64,000 nucleotides of DNA from Paracoccus contaminans. Lineage in GTDB: Bacteria > Pseudomonadota > Alphaproteobacteria > Rhodobacterales > Rhodobacteraceae. The stretch covers positions 1,418,001-1,482,000 of the forward strand of contig NZ_CP020612.1 of assembly GCF_002105555.1 (NCBI RefSeq), in the 5' to 3' direction. The position numbers were made by a program, and so were the translations under genes. Below, piece by piece: positions 18,533 to 28,819 of this stretch. Within the stretch, counting starts at the first letter, position 1, and every line of letters starts with the position of its first letter. The notes below the pieces were generated by a model. That model saw only the letters and a list, made by a program, of their open reading frames with translations, was not told the DNA's origin and did not search any database.

Positions 18533-21062
18533 AGACGGAAAGAAACCCCTGGGTCTGGGCGGCGGCGCGGGTCGGCCGGGACAGGTGAAGCAGAGCTTCA
18601 GCCACGGGCGCACGCATAACGTGGTGGTCGAGACCAAGCGCAAGCGCGTCGTGGTGCCCAAGCCGGGCGCTGCGCCCGGCGGCGCCGTGCCGCGTCCCAA
18701 TTCGCCCGCGGCCGTTGCCTCGGACCCCTCCAAGCGTCCGGCCGGGATCACCGAAGCCGAGATGGAGCGCCGGCTCAAGGCGCTTGCCGCCGCCAAGGCC
18801 CGCGAGGCCGAGGATAATGCCCGCCGCGCCGCCGAGGAAAAGGCCCGCGAGGAAGAGCGCGACCGTCGCCGCGCCGAGATCGAAGCCAAGGAACGCGAGG
18901 AACGCGAGCGCGAAGAGGCGCTGAAGGCCAAGGCCGAAGAGGATGCCCGCCGCGCCCGCGAGGCCGAGCTGCGCGCCCAGAAAAAGGCCGAGGTTACCGC
19001 CAAGCCTGCCGAACGCACCGCGCCTGCCGACCGTGCCGCGGCCGAGGCCGCCGCCGCGCGTGCCGAAAAGCCGGGCGTTGCCACCGGCCCCCGCCGCACT
19101 GACCGCGACCGCCGCGACACGGGCGGGGACAGCGATGCCAAGGCCAAGGCCAAGGCGGACGAGAACCGCCGCACGGGCCGCCTGTCCGTCACCCAGGCGC
19201 TGTCGGGTGAAGGCGGGCGCGTACGCAGCCTTGCCGCGATGAAGCGCAAGCAGGAAAAAGCCCGCGCCAAGGCGATGGGCCAGTCGGCGCGCGCTGAAAA
19301 GCAGGTGCGCGATGTGCAGCTGCCCGAAACCATCGTTGTCAGCGAACTGGCCAACCGCATGGCCGAACGGGTGACGGATGTCATCAAGTCGCTGATGCGG
19401 ATGGGCATGATGGTTACCGCCAACCAGACCATCGACGCCGATACCGCCGAACTGGTGATCGAGGAATTCGGCCACAAGGCGGTGCGCGTGTCCGATGCGG
19501 ATGTCGAGCAGGTCATCGACACGGTCGAGGACAGGGCCGAGGATCTGCAGCCGCGCCCGCCCATCATCACCATCATGGGCCATGTCGATCATGGCAAGAC
19601 CTCGCTGCTGGACAAGATCCGCCATGCGAATGTCGTGTCGGGAGAGGCGGGCGGCATCACCCAGCATATCGGCGCCTATCAGGTGACGACGGATGCCGGG
19701 GCGGTGCTGACCTTCCTCGACACGCCGGGCCACGCCGCCTTCACCTCGATGCGGGCGCGGGGCGCGAATGTCACCGATATTGTCGTGCTGGTCGTCGCTG
19801 CCGATGACGCGGTCATGCCGCAGACGATCGAGGCGATCAACCACGCCAAGGCCGCCAACGTGCCGATGATCGTGGCGATCAACAAGATCGACAAGCCGAC
19901 CGCCAACCCCCAGAAAGTGCGCACCGATCTGCTGCAGCACGAGGTCGTCGTCGAGGCGATGTCGGGCGACGTGCAGGATGTCGAGGTTTCCGCCCAGACC
20001 GGCCAGGGCCTTGACGCGCTGCTCGAGGCGATTGCCCTTCAGGCCGAGATCCTCGAACTCAGGGCCAACCCTCAGCGCGCGGCCCAAGGCGCCGTGATCG
20101 AGGCCAAGCTGGACGTGGGCCGCGGCCCGGTGGCGACCGTTCTGGTCCAGCACGGCACGCTGAAGCAGGGCGACATCTTTGTCGTCGGCGAACAGTGGGG
20201 CAAGGTGCGCGCCCTGATCGACGACCGCGGCGAGCGGATCGCCGAGGCAGGTCCGTCCGTTCCGGTCGAGGTGCTGGGCCTGTCGGGCACGCCCGAGGCG
20301 GGCGACGTGCTGAACGTCGTCGAGACCGAGGCGCAGGCCCGCGAGATCGCTGATTACCGCATCCAGGCGGCCAAGGACAAACGCGCGGCTGCCGGCGCGG
20401 CGACCACGCTGCAGGAACTGATGGCCAAGGCCAAGGCTGACGAGAATGTCGCCGAACTGCCGGTGGTGGTAAAGGCCGACGTGCAGGGTTCGGCCGAGGC
20501 GATCGTTCAGGCGCTGGAAAAGGTCGGCAACGACGAGGTGCGGGTGCGCGTGCTGCATTCCGGCGTCGGCGCGATCACCGAATCCGACATCGGCCTGGCC
20601 GAGGCGTCGGGCGCGCCGGTCATCGGCTTCAACGTCCGCGCCAATGCGCCGGCGCGCGGTTCCGCCGCGCAGAAGGGCGTCGAGATCCGCTACTACTCGA
20701 TCATCTACGACCTGGTGGATGACATCAAGGCAGCGGCCTCGGGGATGCTCAAGGCCGAGGTGCGCGAGAACTTCATCGGCTATGCCGAGATCAGGGAAGT
20801 CTTCCGCGTCACCGGGGTGGGCAACGTGGCTGGCTGCCTTGTCACCGAGGGCGTGGCGCGCCGCTCTGCCGGGGTGCGCCTGCTGCGCGACAACGTGGTG
20901 ATCCACGAAGGCACGCTCAAGACGCTCAAGCGCTTCAAGGACGAGGTCCGCGAAGTGCAGTCGGGGCAGGAATGCGGCATGGCGTTCGAGAATTACGACG
21001 ATATCCGCAAGGGCGATGTCATCGAGATCTTCGAACGCGAAGAGGTCGAACGGCGGCTCTGA
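18522..21062 (+). CDS. infB: Translation initiation factor IF-2
   Basis: GTPase that places fMet-tRNA on the 30S subunit (846 aa). After a [14 protein letters not shown] motif comes a long Ala/Glu/Arg/Lys-rich segment (about residues 75-250), probably helical and poorly ordered, as is usual for the N-domain. The G domain starts near residue 350 with [10 protein letters not shown], then [15 protein letters not shown] and NKIDKP. Domains II-IV end in [14 protein letters not shown]. The ATG at 18522 lies inside ylxR (11-base overlap). A strong terminator closes the operon 26 bp downstream. Confidence 0.97.
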   Translation: MSDKDGKKPLGLGGGAGRPGQVKQSFSHGRTHNVVVETKRKRVVVPKPGAAPGGAVPRPNSPAAVASDPSKRPAGITEAEMERRLKALAAAKAREAEDNARRAAEEKAREEERDRRRAEIEAKEREEREREEALKAKAEEDARRAREAELRAQKKAEVTAKPAERTAPADRAAAEAAAARAEKPGVATGPRRTDRDRRDTGGDSDAKAKAKADENRRTGRLSVTQALSGEGGRVRSLAAMKRKQEKARAKAMGQSARAEKQVRDVQLPETIVVSELANRMAERVTDVIKSLMRMGMMVTANQTIDADTAELVIEEFGHKAVRVSDADVEQVIDTVEDRAEDLQPRPPIITIMGHVDHGKTSLLDKIRHANVVSGEAGGITQHIGAYQVTTDAGAVLTFLDTPGHAAFTSMRARGANVTDIVVLVVAADDAVMPQTIEAINHAKAANVPMIVAINKIDKPTANPQKVRTDLLQHEVVVEAMSGDVQDVEVSAQTGQGLDALLEAIALQAEILELRANPQRAAQGAVIEAKLDVGRGPVATVLVQHGTLKQGDIFVVGEQWGKVRALIDDRGERIAEAGPSVPVEVLGLSGTPEAGDVLNVVETEAQAREIADYRIQAAKDKRAAAGAATTLQELMAKAKADENVAELPVVVKADVQGSAEAIVQALEKVGNDEVRVRVLHSGVGAITESDIGLAEASGAPVIGFNVRANAPARGSAAQKGVEIRYYSIIYDLVDDIKAAASGMLKAEVRENFIGYAEIREVFRVTGVGNVAGCLVTEGVARRSAGVRLLRDNVVIHEGTLKTLKRFKDEVREVQSGQECGMAFENYDDIRKGDVIEIFEREEVERRL

Positions 21063-21087
21063 TCCACCTGGATCAGAGGCTGGATGG

Positions 21088-21120
21088 CGGCGCGTTTCTT
21101 TCGGAACGCGCCGTTTTTCT
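21088..21120 (+). terminator. Rho-independent terminator of infB operon
   Basis: Perfect 9-bp stem CGGCGCGTT/AACGCGCCG with an 8-base loop, followed by TTTTTCT. It sits 26 bp after the infB stop, between convergent transcription units. Confidence 0.85.
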
Positions 21121-21277
21121 GCGCTGGCACAGCGGTCCTGCGGATGGGCTGGGTTGCTGAGCGGCGTCTGTCATCGCGCGGCACGGTTCGGCGGCGGCCC
21201 GGCCGCGCCGCAAGGGCGGATGCGCGGTCGGGCCTGCCTTTTGCAGCGGCGGTTGAGGCACCGCCCCCCTGATCGGG

Positions 21278-21406
21278 TCAGCGGCTGACAGCCTTGCCGA
21301 TATAGGTCTGTTCCCCGACACGGACGGCGATCTGGCCGTTGCCCATATCGCGTTCAAACATCCCTTGGACGGAAATGCAGCTGCCTACCGTGATCGTGCG
21401 AATCAT
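21278..21406 (-). CDS. Small uncharacterised protein, 42 aa
   Basis: Small reading frame that begins MIRTITVGSCISVQG and ends GEQTYIGKAVSR. It has an unusually good ribosome-binding site, GGGGAGGAACAG directly before the ATG, and a believable alternation of hydrophobic and polar residues consistent with a small beta-barrel or OB-like fold. I recall similar 40-45-residue hypothetical proteins in Rhodobacteraceae, but cannot confirm this here. A hairpin (GTGGCC/GGCCAC, 21424-21445) and an AT-richer stretch with a TTAACC-N18-TTTAAT promoter candidate lie upstream. No function is assigned. Confidence 0.65.
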   Translation of the reverse strand: MIRTITVGSCISVQGMFERDMGNGQIAVRVGEQTYIGKAVSR

Positions 21407-21545
21407 CTGTTCCTCCCCTCGTTGTGGCCCGCATCTTGCGGCCACATGATCATTAAAGGGGAAAAACTACCCAGGGGTTAAGGAAATCCCCCTAATGCCC
21501 GCTTAAATGGCATAAATGACACAAATGCGCCACATCCTGGCCGGC

Positions 21546-21974
21546 TCAAAGCCAGTCGCGCAGGATCGGGACAAGCGGCAGGTCAGCCGGCGGCATCGGA
21601 TAGCGCGACAGTTCGGCCGCCCGGACCCAGGCCAATGCCTGCCCCTCGCGCGGCTGCACGATCCCCTGCCAGCGGCGGCAGGCGAACAGGGGCATCAGCA
21701 GGTGAAAATCGGCATAGGCATGGCTGGCAAAGGTCAGCGGCGCAAGGCAGCTGTCCCAGGTTTCGATGCCAAGTTCTTCGCCCAGCTCGCGGATCAGGGC
21801 CGCTTCGGGCGTCTCGCCCGCCTCGACCTTGCCGCCCGGAAACTCCCACAGGCCCGCCAGGGGCTTGCCGGGCGGGCGCTGCGCCAGCAGCACCCGCCCT
21901 TCGCCGTCGATCAGCGCCACCGCCGCAACCAGCAGCAGGCGCCTGCCCTTTCGGGTCGCGGCGTTCCCGGTCAC
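21546..21974 (-). CDS. mutT: Nudix hydrolase, MutT-like 8-oxo-dGTP diphosphatase
   Basis: Cleans the nucleotide pool by hydrolysing oxidised dGTP (142 aa). The full Nudix box is visible around residues 40-62: GGKVEAGETPEAAL, then RELGEELGI. The flanking VAAVALIDGEGRVLLAQRPPGKPLAGLWEFPG is characteristic of MutT. It starts at a GTG overlapping the argJ stop (GTGA, 21971-21974). The order ppiC-argJ-mutT opposite secA looks like a single operon. Confidence 0.9.
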   Translation of the reverse strand: MTGNAATRKGRRLLLVAAVALIDGEGRVLLAQRPPGKPLAGLWEFPGGKVEAGETPEAALIRELGEELGIETWDSCLAPLTFASHAYADFHLLMPLFACRRWQGIVQPREGQALAWVRAAELSRYPMPPADLPLVPILRDWL

Positions 21975-23458
21975 GAACGATAATCGGCGTTGATGTCGAT
22001 GTAGCCATGCGTCAGATCGCAGGTCCACACCGTCCGCGCGCCGCGCCCGATCCCGAGATCCACGGCAAGAACCAGGCTGTCGCGCTTCATATAGGCGCTG
22101 GCAGCAGCCTCGTCATAGCCGGGCGCACGCCAGCCGTCCTGGGCCACGATCATGTCGCCAAAGCGGATCGACAGCCGGTCCCGGTCGGCCTGGGCGCCCG
22201 ACTTTCCCACCGCGGCCACGACGCGGCCCCAATTGGCGTCCTCGCCGGCGATGGCGGTCTTGACCAGCGGGCTGTTGGCGATGGCCATGGCGACACGGTG
22301 CGCATCGGCCGTGCTGGCAGCGCCCGTCACCTGAACCTCGACGAGTTTGGTCGCGCCCTCGCCGTCGCGGACGACCTGCTGGGCCAGGTCCAGCATCACG
22401 CCCCGCAGCGCCGCTGCAAAGGCCCGGCCGGTGCGCGAGCGCAGATCGGTGATCGGCGCAGCCGCCGAGCGGCCCGTCGCCGCAAGGATCAGCGCGTCCG
22501 AGGTCGAGGTGTCGCTGTCCACCGTGATGGCGTTGAAGGTTTCGTCCATCTGCGCGGACAGGATACGCTGCAGCAGCGCCGGTTCGATCGCGGCATCGGT
22601 GAACAGATAAACCAGCATCGTCGCCATGTCGGGCGCGATCATCCCCGAGCCCTTGGCGATGCCGGCGATGCGGATGGCCCCGCCGTCCGCCTCGATTTCG
22701 GCCGAGGCGCCCTTGGGGAAGGTGTCGGTGGTCATGATCGCGCGGGCTGCCGCGGCTATGCCGCCTGCATCCAGCCCGGCGCTCAGCTCATCGACGATGC
22801 CGACGATCCTGCCGGCGGGCAGCGGCTCTCCGATCACGCCGGTGGAGGAGGAAAATACCCGCCGCGTCGGCACCCCCAGGGCCTGGGCGACCGCGCCCGT
22901 CACGGCATCGACGCTGCGCTGGCCTTCGGCCCCGGTAAAGGCGTTGGCATTGCCCGAATTGACGATGATCGCTGCCCCGCCCGCGGTGTCCTGGGTGCCC
23001 CGCAGCTTGTCCTGGCAATCCAGCACGCAGGCGGCGCGGGTGGACGAACGGGTGAACGCGCCCGCGATGCTGGTGCCTGGCGCCAGATGCACCAGCATGA
23101 CATCGGTGCGGCCCTGATACTTGATCCCCGCCGCCCCTGCCGCGAAGGCCACGCCTTCGATCACGGGCAGCTCGGGGAAGGCGGCAGGGGCCAAGGGCGA
23201 GACGGGAAGGGGCTTTTTCGCTGCCTTCTGGTCCGCCTTGGCCGCTTTCTTGCCGGCCTTGCCGCCTTTTTCCGCGTTGACGGATTTCGCCGCCGCCTTT
23301 TCGGCCTTGAGGGATTCAGGCGCCGCCTTTTTCGCCTTGGCGGCTTTGCCGTCCTGCTTTTCCACCTTGGCGGCTTTTCCGTCCCGCTTGTCAGCCTTGG
23401 CGGCTTTCCGGGCGGCCTTGTCGGCCTTGTCAGCGGCTTTCTTGTCGGACTTGGCCAT
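21971..23458 (-). CDS. argJ: Bifunctional ornithine acetyltransferase/N-acetylglutamate synthase with Lys-rich extension
   Basis: Arginine-pathway enzyme that moves acetyl from N-acetylornithine to glutamate (495 aa). The self-cleavage region is clear: GIAKGSGMIAPDMATMLVYL, with cleavage expected before the Thr of MATML. NSGNANAFTG and FNAITVDSDTSTSD are further signatures. The family is usually near 400 residues; here residues 1-84 are an added Lys/Ala-rich tract with repeated KAAK and DGKAAK units (26 Lys in the first 82 residues). Start ATG 23458 is given; a GTG at 23464 overlapping the ppiC stop is the alternative. Confidence 0.93.
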   Translation of the reverse strand: MAKSDKKAADKADKAARKAAKADKRDGKAAKVEKQDGKAAKAKKAAPESLKAEKAAAKSVNAEKGGKAGKKAAKADQKAAKKPLPVSPLAPAAFPELPVIEGVAFAAGAAGIKYQGRTDVMLVHLAPGTSIAGAFTRSSTRAACVLDCQDKLRGTQDTAGGAAIIVNSGNANAFTGAEGQRSVDAVTGAVAQALGVPTRRVFSSSTGVIGEPLPAGRIVGIVDELSAGLDAGGIAAAARAIMTTDTFPKGASAEIEADGGAIRIAGIAKGSGMIAPDMATMLVYLFTDAAIEPALLQRILSAQMDETFNAITVDSDTSTSDALILAATGRSAAAPITDLRSRTGRAFAAALRGVMLDLAQQVVRDGEGATKLVEVQVTGAASTADAHRVAMAIANSPLVKTAIAGEDANWGRVVAAVGKSGAQADRDRLSIRFGDMIVAQDGWRAPGYDEAAASAYMKRDSLVLAVDLGIGRGARTVWTCDLTHGYIDINADYRS

Positions 23459-23460
23459 GA

Positions 23461-24342
23461 TCACTTGTCCAGCAGTTCTGTCTTGTTGATGACCGCAGGG
23501 TCGATGCCGGGCGTCTTTTCGACCTTGGCGGCAGCGACCTGCTTTCTGATCTCGGCCTCGACCCGCTGGCGGCGGACCTGCATGGCCAGCTGATCGCGGA
23601 TCGTCTCGAAGGCCGGGGCGACCTGGGTGCGGGTATCGTTCAGCCGGATGACATGCCAGCCGAACTGCGACTGGACGGGGGCGGAAACCTCGCCCTTCTT
23701 GAGCGCGACTACGGCATCGGCAAAGGGCTTGACCATCATGTCGGGCGTGAACCAGCCCAGATCGCCCTTGTTCGCGCTGCTGTTGTCGGTGGATTTCTCC
23801 TCGGCCAGCTTGGCGAAATCGGCGCCCTTGGCCAGTTCGCTTTCGATCGCCTTGGCTTCCTCCTCGGTGTTCACGAGGATGTGCGAGGCGCTGTATTCGA
23901 CCTTGGCGGCCTTTTCGGCGCCAAAGACGGCGTCATAGGCGGCATGCAGTTCGGCCTCGCCCGGCTCGGCCGCGGCGATCCGTTCCAGCGCGGCGCCCGA
24001 CAGGTAGGACCGGCGATCCAGCTCCAGCATCGCCTTGTCGCGCTGGGTCGGGGATTGCGCCTGAACCTGCGCCACGGCCGTCTGGCTGATCATCTGGTCC
24101 AGCATCAGATCCCACAGCGCGCTGGCGGGCAGGGCTGCCGCGCCCTCGTGCATCCCTTCCTTGGCGGCGATCATCTGGCCAAGGGTGATCGCCTCGCCAT
24201 TGACGCTTGCCACCACCGTGTCGGCGCGCGGCGCCCCGGTCGCGGGGGCGGGCGCAGGGGCGGGGGCGGGCGCAGGGGTCTGGGCCAGCGCCGGCAAGGC
24301 CGCCGTCAGGGCGGCGGCCAGCGCCAGGGTGGGTCTGAACAT
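23461..24342 (-). CDS. Periplasmic PpiC/parvulin-type peptidyl-prolyl isomerase
   Basis: Folding catalyst for exported proteins (293 aa). Residues 1-21 form a signal peptide (MFRPTLALAAALTAALPALAQ without the final residue in part), followed by a Pro/Ala-rich linker. A SurA-like N-terminal helical region covers about residues 40-125. The parvulin domain (about 130-225) shows SASHILV, LGWFTPDMMVKPF and SQFGWHVIRL. The C-terminus is charged. It is the first gene of an operon with argJ and mutT, and is divergent from secA, consistent with a secretion-linked role. Confidence 0.9.
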   Translation of the reverse strand: MFRPTLALAAALTAALPALAQTPAPAPAPAPAPATGAPRADTVVASVNGEAITLGQMIAAKEGMHEGAAALPASALWDLMLDQMISQTAVAQVQAQSPTQRDKAMLELDRRSYLSGAALERIAAAEPGEAELHAAYDAVFGAEKAAKVEYSASHILVNTEEEAKAIESELAKGADFAKLAEEKSTDNSSANKGDLGWFTPDMMVKPFADAVVALKKGEVSAPVQSQFGWHVIRLNDTRTQVAPAFETIRDQLAMQVRRQRVEAEIRKQVAAAKVEKTPGIDPAVINKTELLDK

Positions 24343-24541
24343 CGGAGGGGTGTCCTTTCGGATGGCGCCAGATGCCCCGACAGCGCCGGGGGGCGAGCGT
24401 TGACAGTGGGTCGGGCGGGGCCTACATCCGGCGCAACCGAAAATGCGCGCCCTGCTGCCGGTTTTCAGGCCTCGTGATAGGGCAAGGCCGCTGGTGGGGG
24501 CAAGTGGGCGGATGCCCCTGCGCTCAACCAGACAGGACGAC

Positions 24542-27244
24542 ATGCTCGGCATCGGCAATCTGGCAAGATCGATCTTTGGCACCCCCAATGATCGCAAGGT
24601 GAAATCCGTCCGCCCGCTGGTGGCGCGCATCAACGCGCTCGAGCCGCAGTTCCAGGCGATGTCCGACGCCGACCTGATCGGCAAGACGCGCGAGCTGCAG
24701 GGCCGCGCGCAGTCGGGCGAAAGCCTTGATGCGCTGCTGCCCGAGGCCTTCGCCAACTGCCGCGAGGGCGCGCGCCGGGCGCTGGGCCTGCGCGCCTTCG
24801 ACACGCAGCTGATGGGCGGCATCTTCCTCCACCAGGGCAACATCGCCGAAATGAAGACGGGCGAGGGCAAGACGCTGGTTGCCACCTTCCCCGCCTATCT
24901 GAACGCGCTGGCCGGCAAGGGCGTCCATGTCGTCACCGTCAACGACTATCTGGCCAAGCGTGACGCCGAATGGATGGGCAAGGTGTTCGCCCAGCTGGGG
25001 ATGACCACGGGCGTTGTCTACCCCTTCCAGCCCGATCAGGAAAAGCGCGACGCCTATCGCGCCGACGTGACCTATGCCACGAACAACGAGCTGGGCTTTG
25101 ACTATCTGCGCGACAACATGAAGGGCAGCATCGAGGAAATGACCCAACGCGGGCATTTCTTCGCCATCGTGGACGAGGTTGATTCGATCCTGATCGACGA
25201 GGCGCGCACGCCGCTGATCATCTCGGGGCCAAGCCAGGACCGCAGCGACCTTTACAAGCTGCTGGACGCGATCGTGCCTGAACTGACCGAGGCGCATTAC
25301 AAGCTGGACGAGAAGACCCGCAACGCCACCTTCACCGAGGACGGTAACGAGTTCATGGAGCGGCGGCTTCACGCCGCCGGCATCCTGCCTGAGGGGCAGA
25401 CCCTCTATGATCCCGAATCGACCACCATCGTCCACCACGCCAACCAGGCCCTGCGCGCGCACAAGCTGTTCCGGCGCGACCAGAACTATGTCGTCAAGGA
25501 CGGCGAGGTGGTGCTGATCGACGAATTCACCGGCCGCATGATGGCCGGCCGCCGCCTGTCGGACGGGCTGCACCAGGCGATCGAGGCCAAGGAAGGGGTC
25601 GAGATCCAGCCCGAGAACGTGACGCTCGCCAGCGTGACCTTCCAGAACTATTTCCGCCTTTACGACAAGCTGGGCGGCATGACCGGCACCGCGGCGACCG
25701 AGGCCGAGGAATTCTTTGAGATCTACAAGCTGGGCGTGGTCGAGGTGCCGACAAACAGGCCCATCCAGCGCCTTGACGAACACGACCGCGTCTATCGCAC
25801 CGCGGCCGAGAAATATGCCGCCGTTATCGAGGCCATCAGGGAAGCGCATGCCAAGGGCCAGCCGCTGCTGGTGGGGACGACCTCGATCGAGAAATCGGAA
25901 ATGCTGTCGGGCATGCTTGCTGCCGAGGGCATCCCCCATAACGTCCTGAACGCCCGCCAGCACGAGCAGGAGGCCTATATCGTCGCCGAGGCGGGCAAGC
26001 CCGGCGCCGTGACCATCGCCACCAACATGGCCGGCCGCGGCACCGACATCCAGCTGGGCGGCAATGTCGAGATGAAGGTGATGCAGGCCCTGGCCGCAAA
26101 CCCCGAAGCCAACCCCGACGAGCTGCGCGCCCGGATCGAGGCGGAACATGCCGCCGACAAGCAGACGGTGCTGGATGCGGGCGGGTTGTTCGTGCTGGCC
26201 ACCGAACGCCATGAAAGCCGGCGGATCGACAACCAGCTGCGCGGCCGGTCTGGCCGCCAGGGCGATCCGGGGCGCTCGTTGTTCTTCCTGTCGCTCGAGG
26301 ATGACCTGATGCGCATCTTCGGGTCCGAGCGGCTGGACGCGGTGCTCTCGCGCCTGGGCATGAAAGAGGGCGAGGCGATCGTTCACCCTTGGGTGAACCG
26401 TTCGCTGGAACGCGCCCAGGCCAAGGTCGAGGGGCGCAACTTCGACATCCGCAAGCAGCTGCTGAAATTCGACGACGTGATGAACGACCAGCGCAAGGCG
26501 ATCTTTTCGCAGCGCCGCGAGATCATGGAATCCGAGGATGTCGGCGACATAGCCGCCGATATGCGCCATCAGGTCATCGACGATCTGATCGACCAGTTCC
26601 TGCCCGAAAAGGCCTATGCCGAACAGTGGGACAGCGCCGGGCTGCATGCCGCCGTCATCGAGCGGCTGAACATGGACCTGCCGATCGCCGACTGGGCGGC
26701 CGAGGATGGGGTGGACCGCGACATCATCGCCGAACGCATCCGCGAGGCGACCGACGGCTATATGGAGCAGAAGGCCGAGCAGTTCGGCCGCGAGCAGATG
26801 GCACAGATCGAAAAGCAGGTGATCCTGCAGCAGATCGATGGCAAGTGGCGCGAACATCTGGTCACGCTGGAACATCTGCGCTCGGTCGTCGGCTTTCGCG
26901 GCTATGCGCAGCGCGACCCGCTGGCGGAATACAAGACCGAGAGCTTCCAGCTGTTCGAGAACCTGCTGGACGGGCTGCGCGGCGAGGTGACGCAGAACCT
27001 TGCCCGCATCCGCCCGCTGACCGATGCCGAGCGCGAGGAGATGCTGCGCCAGTATCAGGCACAGCTGGCGGCCCAGCCCCCGATCGAGGCAGAGCATGTC
27101 GAGGCCGAAGGCGGCGCGGTCACCGCCGCCGCCCCCGGCTTTGACGAATCGGACCCGGCGACCTGGGGCGATCCCTCGCGCAACGATCCCTGCCCTTGCG
27201 GGTCGGGCGAGCGGTTCAAGAACTGCCACGGCCGGCTGGTCTGA
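24542..27244 (+). CDS. secA: Protein translocase ATPase SecA
   Basis: Motor of Sec-dependent export (900 aa). Walker A is [11 protein letters not shown] near residue 105, Walker [17 protein letters not shown] near residue 210, and the second nucleotide-binding half shows [16 protein letters not shown] and [10 protein letters not shown]. The C-terminus has a zinc-binding [14 protein letters not shown], so the SecB-interacting tail is intact. ATG 24542 matches the SecA N-terminus ([13 protein letters not shown]) and has AGGACGAC upstream; earlier in-frame starts would add about 33 residues without homology. Confidence 0.97.
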   Translation: MLGIGNLARSIFGTPNDRKVKSVRPLVARINALEPQFQAMSDADLIGKTRELQGRAQSGESLDALLPEAFANCREGARRALGLRAFDTQLMGGIFLHQGNIAEMKTGEGKTLVATFPAYLNALAGKGVHVVTVNDYLAKRDAEWMGKVFAQLGMTTGVVYPFQPDQEKRDAYRADVTYATNNELGFDYLRDNMKGSIEEMTQRGHFFAIVDEVDSILIDEARTPLIISGPSQDRSDLYKLLDAIVPELTEAHYKLDEKTRNATFTEDGNEFMERRLHAAGILPEGQTLYDPESTTIVHHANQALRAHKLFRRDQNYVVKDGEVVLIDEFTGRMMAGRRLSDGLHQAIEAKEGVEIQPENVTLASVTFQNYFRLYDKLGGMTGTAATEAEEFFEIYKLGVVEVPTNRPIQRLDEHDRVYRTAAEKYAAVIEAIREAHAKGQPLLVGTTSIEKSEMLSGMLAAEGIPHNVLNARQHEQEAYIVAEAGKPGAVTIATNMAGRGTDIQLGGNVEMKVMQALAANPEANPDELRARIEAEHAADKQTVLDAGGLFVLATERHESRRIDNQLRGRSGRQGDPGRSLFFLSLEDDLMRIFGSERLDAVLSRLGMKEGEAIVHPWVNRSLERAQAKVEGRNFDIRKQLLKFDDVMNDQRKAIFSQRREIMESEDVGDIAADMRHQVIDDLIDQFLPEKAYAEQWDSAGLHAAVIERLNMDLPIADWAAEDGVDRDIIAERIREATDGYMEQKAEQFGREQMAQIEKQVILQQIDGKWREHLVTLEHLRSVVGFRGYAQRDPLAEYKTESFQLFENLLDGLRGEVTQNLARIRPLTDAEREEMLRQYQAQLAAQPPIEAEHVEAEGGAVTAAAPGFDESDPATWGDPSRNDPCPCGSGERFKNCHGRLV

Positions 27245-27866
27245 GATCGCCCCGCCACGGCGGGTGCCCGGCTCGCGCAGCGGCGCGGACAGGCCGGGCC
27301 GTGCAGCGGCGCGGATGGGCGGGCCGTGGCAGCCCATTGCGACCCATGCCCGCTGGGCACAGATCGCATCGGCAGGAGGGCCGGCTTTTCCCGCAGGGCG
27401 CCGCCTTGTGATCGAGGCGGCGCGGCCGCCTGCCCCTGCCGGTGCGAGAGGCCGCGCCTTGCGGGTGGCCGCGGGCCGGCAGGCAGCACCGCCGCAGGGC
27501 TGACCGGCGGCCATTTCCGGCGCGGGGGGGGCGGCTGCTTGAACGGCCACCGGCTGTTTCGCCTTTGGGTCTTGAAACACGAAGCCGGACCGGGTGTCCG
27601 CATCGCCCCTGCGGGACAGCGCATGCGCGGCGGATGTTCCGCTCGCCTTTGTCCCCGAAGGGCGGGCGCAAGCCTCGGCGGTCAGAGGCCGGTCGCAAGG
27701 GCGCCTGATCGGCCGGTCAAGCCGGGCCCGGCCTGTGCGGCACCACAGGCCGCCTGGCCGGGGTGGCCCTTGGTTTCCGGGCAAGGCCTTGCCTTCCTCC
27801 CGGCACGGCATCGGTCAGGGCGGCACGGCACTGGTCAGGGCGGGCCAGTGGCCCTATGCTTTTCCC
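27245..27866. other. Gene-poor region after secA
   Basis: About 620 bp with no supported gene. Open frames here change frame freely, lack ribosome-binding sites and have Arg/Pro/Gly-rich translations typical of G+C-rich shadows. A 20-bp near-perfect tandem (CGGCACGGCATCGGTCAGGG / CGGCACGGCACTGGTCAGGG) is seen just before the glycosyltransferase. No convincing terminator for secA is seen. Confidence 0.4.
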
Positions 27867-28819
27867 ATGCCCCCCAGCCCCATTCGGATCGCCATCCTGC
27901 TTGCCGCGCGCAATGGCGCGCCCTTCATCGCGGCCCAGCTGGCCAGCCTGGCCGGGCAGGAGTATCGGCATTGGCGGCTGGTCGTTTCGGACGACGGATC
28001 CACTGACGGCACAGCCGAGGCGGTCACCCGCTTCGCGCTTGAACACCCCGGACGCGACATCAGCCTGATCGACGGGCCGCGGGCCGGTGCCACGCGCAAT
28101 TTCCTGTCGCTGATTGGCGCCGTGCAGCCGGGCGAGGGGTTTGCCTTCTGCGATCAGGATGATGTCTGGCTGTCCGACCGCCTGTCGCGCGGGGTCCGGG
28201 CGCTGGGGGGGCTGGACGGCCCCGCCCTGCATGTCACGCGGACCACGATCTGCGACCAGACGCTGCGCCCGCTTTGCCCGGCGCCGCTGTATCGCAGGGC
28301 ACCGTCCTTTCGCAATGCCCTGGTGCAGGCATGCACCCCCGGCAATACCATGCTGGTGAACCCGCAAGGGGCGGCGCTGCTTGCCGCCGGCGCCCCTGCG
28401 GCCGCGGCCGCCTCGGTCATCTCGCATGACTGGTGGAGCTATCAGATGATCGCCGGGGCGGGCGGGCAGGTCATCCGCGATCCCGCGCAGACGGTGCTTT
28501 ATCGCCAGCATCCGGGCAACGTGATGGGCCGGAACGACACGGCCCGCGCCATGCTGGCCCGGCTGCAGGGGCTGGGGCGGGGCGATTACGGCGGATGGCT
28601 GCGGGCCAATGCCCATGCGCTGTCCGGCGCTGCGGAGCTGCTGACCGGGGAAAACCGGGCGCTGCTGCGCCGCTTTGGCGCCGCGCTGGGGATGGGGGGG
28701 CGAGCATGGCGGCCGAGTTCATGCGCCTCGGCCTTTATCGCCAGACCCGCATGGGAACGGCGGCGCTGCTGGCCGCTGCGGCCGCCGGACGCCTTAGGGG
28801 CGGGGCGGGGGCGAGATAG
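27867..28819 (+). CDS. Family 2 glycosyltransferase, probable frameshift near C-terminus
   Basis: GT-A fold glycosyltransferase, related to rhamnosyl/galactosyl transferases. Visible features are IAILLAARNGAPFIAAQLASL, the nucleotide-binding VVSDDGSTDGT, and FCDQDDVWL as the DXD-type metal site. The frame from 27867 is good up to about 28690, then turns Arg/Pro-rich and runs to 29027. In the -1 frame the sequence continues as AAEFMRLGLYRQTRMGTAALL and stops at 28819, as expected for the family end (about 317 aa). The switch falls at a run of seven G (28694-28700), so a one-base slip is likely. No good ribosome-binding site is seen. Acceptor unknown. Confidence 0.75.

Noticed and set aside
27216..27698. 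160-codon minus-strand frame after secA
   Set aside because: Arg/Pro/Gly/Cys-rich with no domain and no start signal; it also overlaps the end of secA.
24524..27811. 1095-codon open frame on the minus strand
   Set aside because: Fully antisense to secA and lacking a ribosome-binding site or any domain; a shadow frame.
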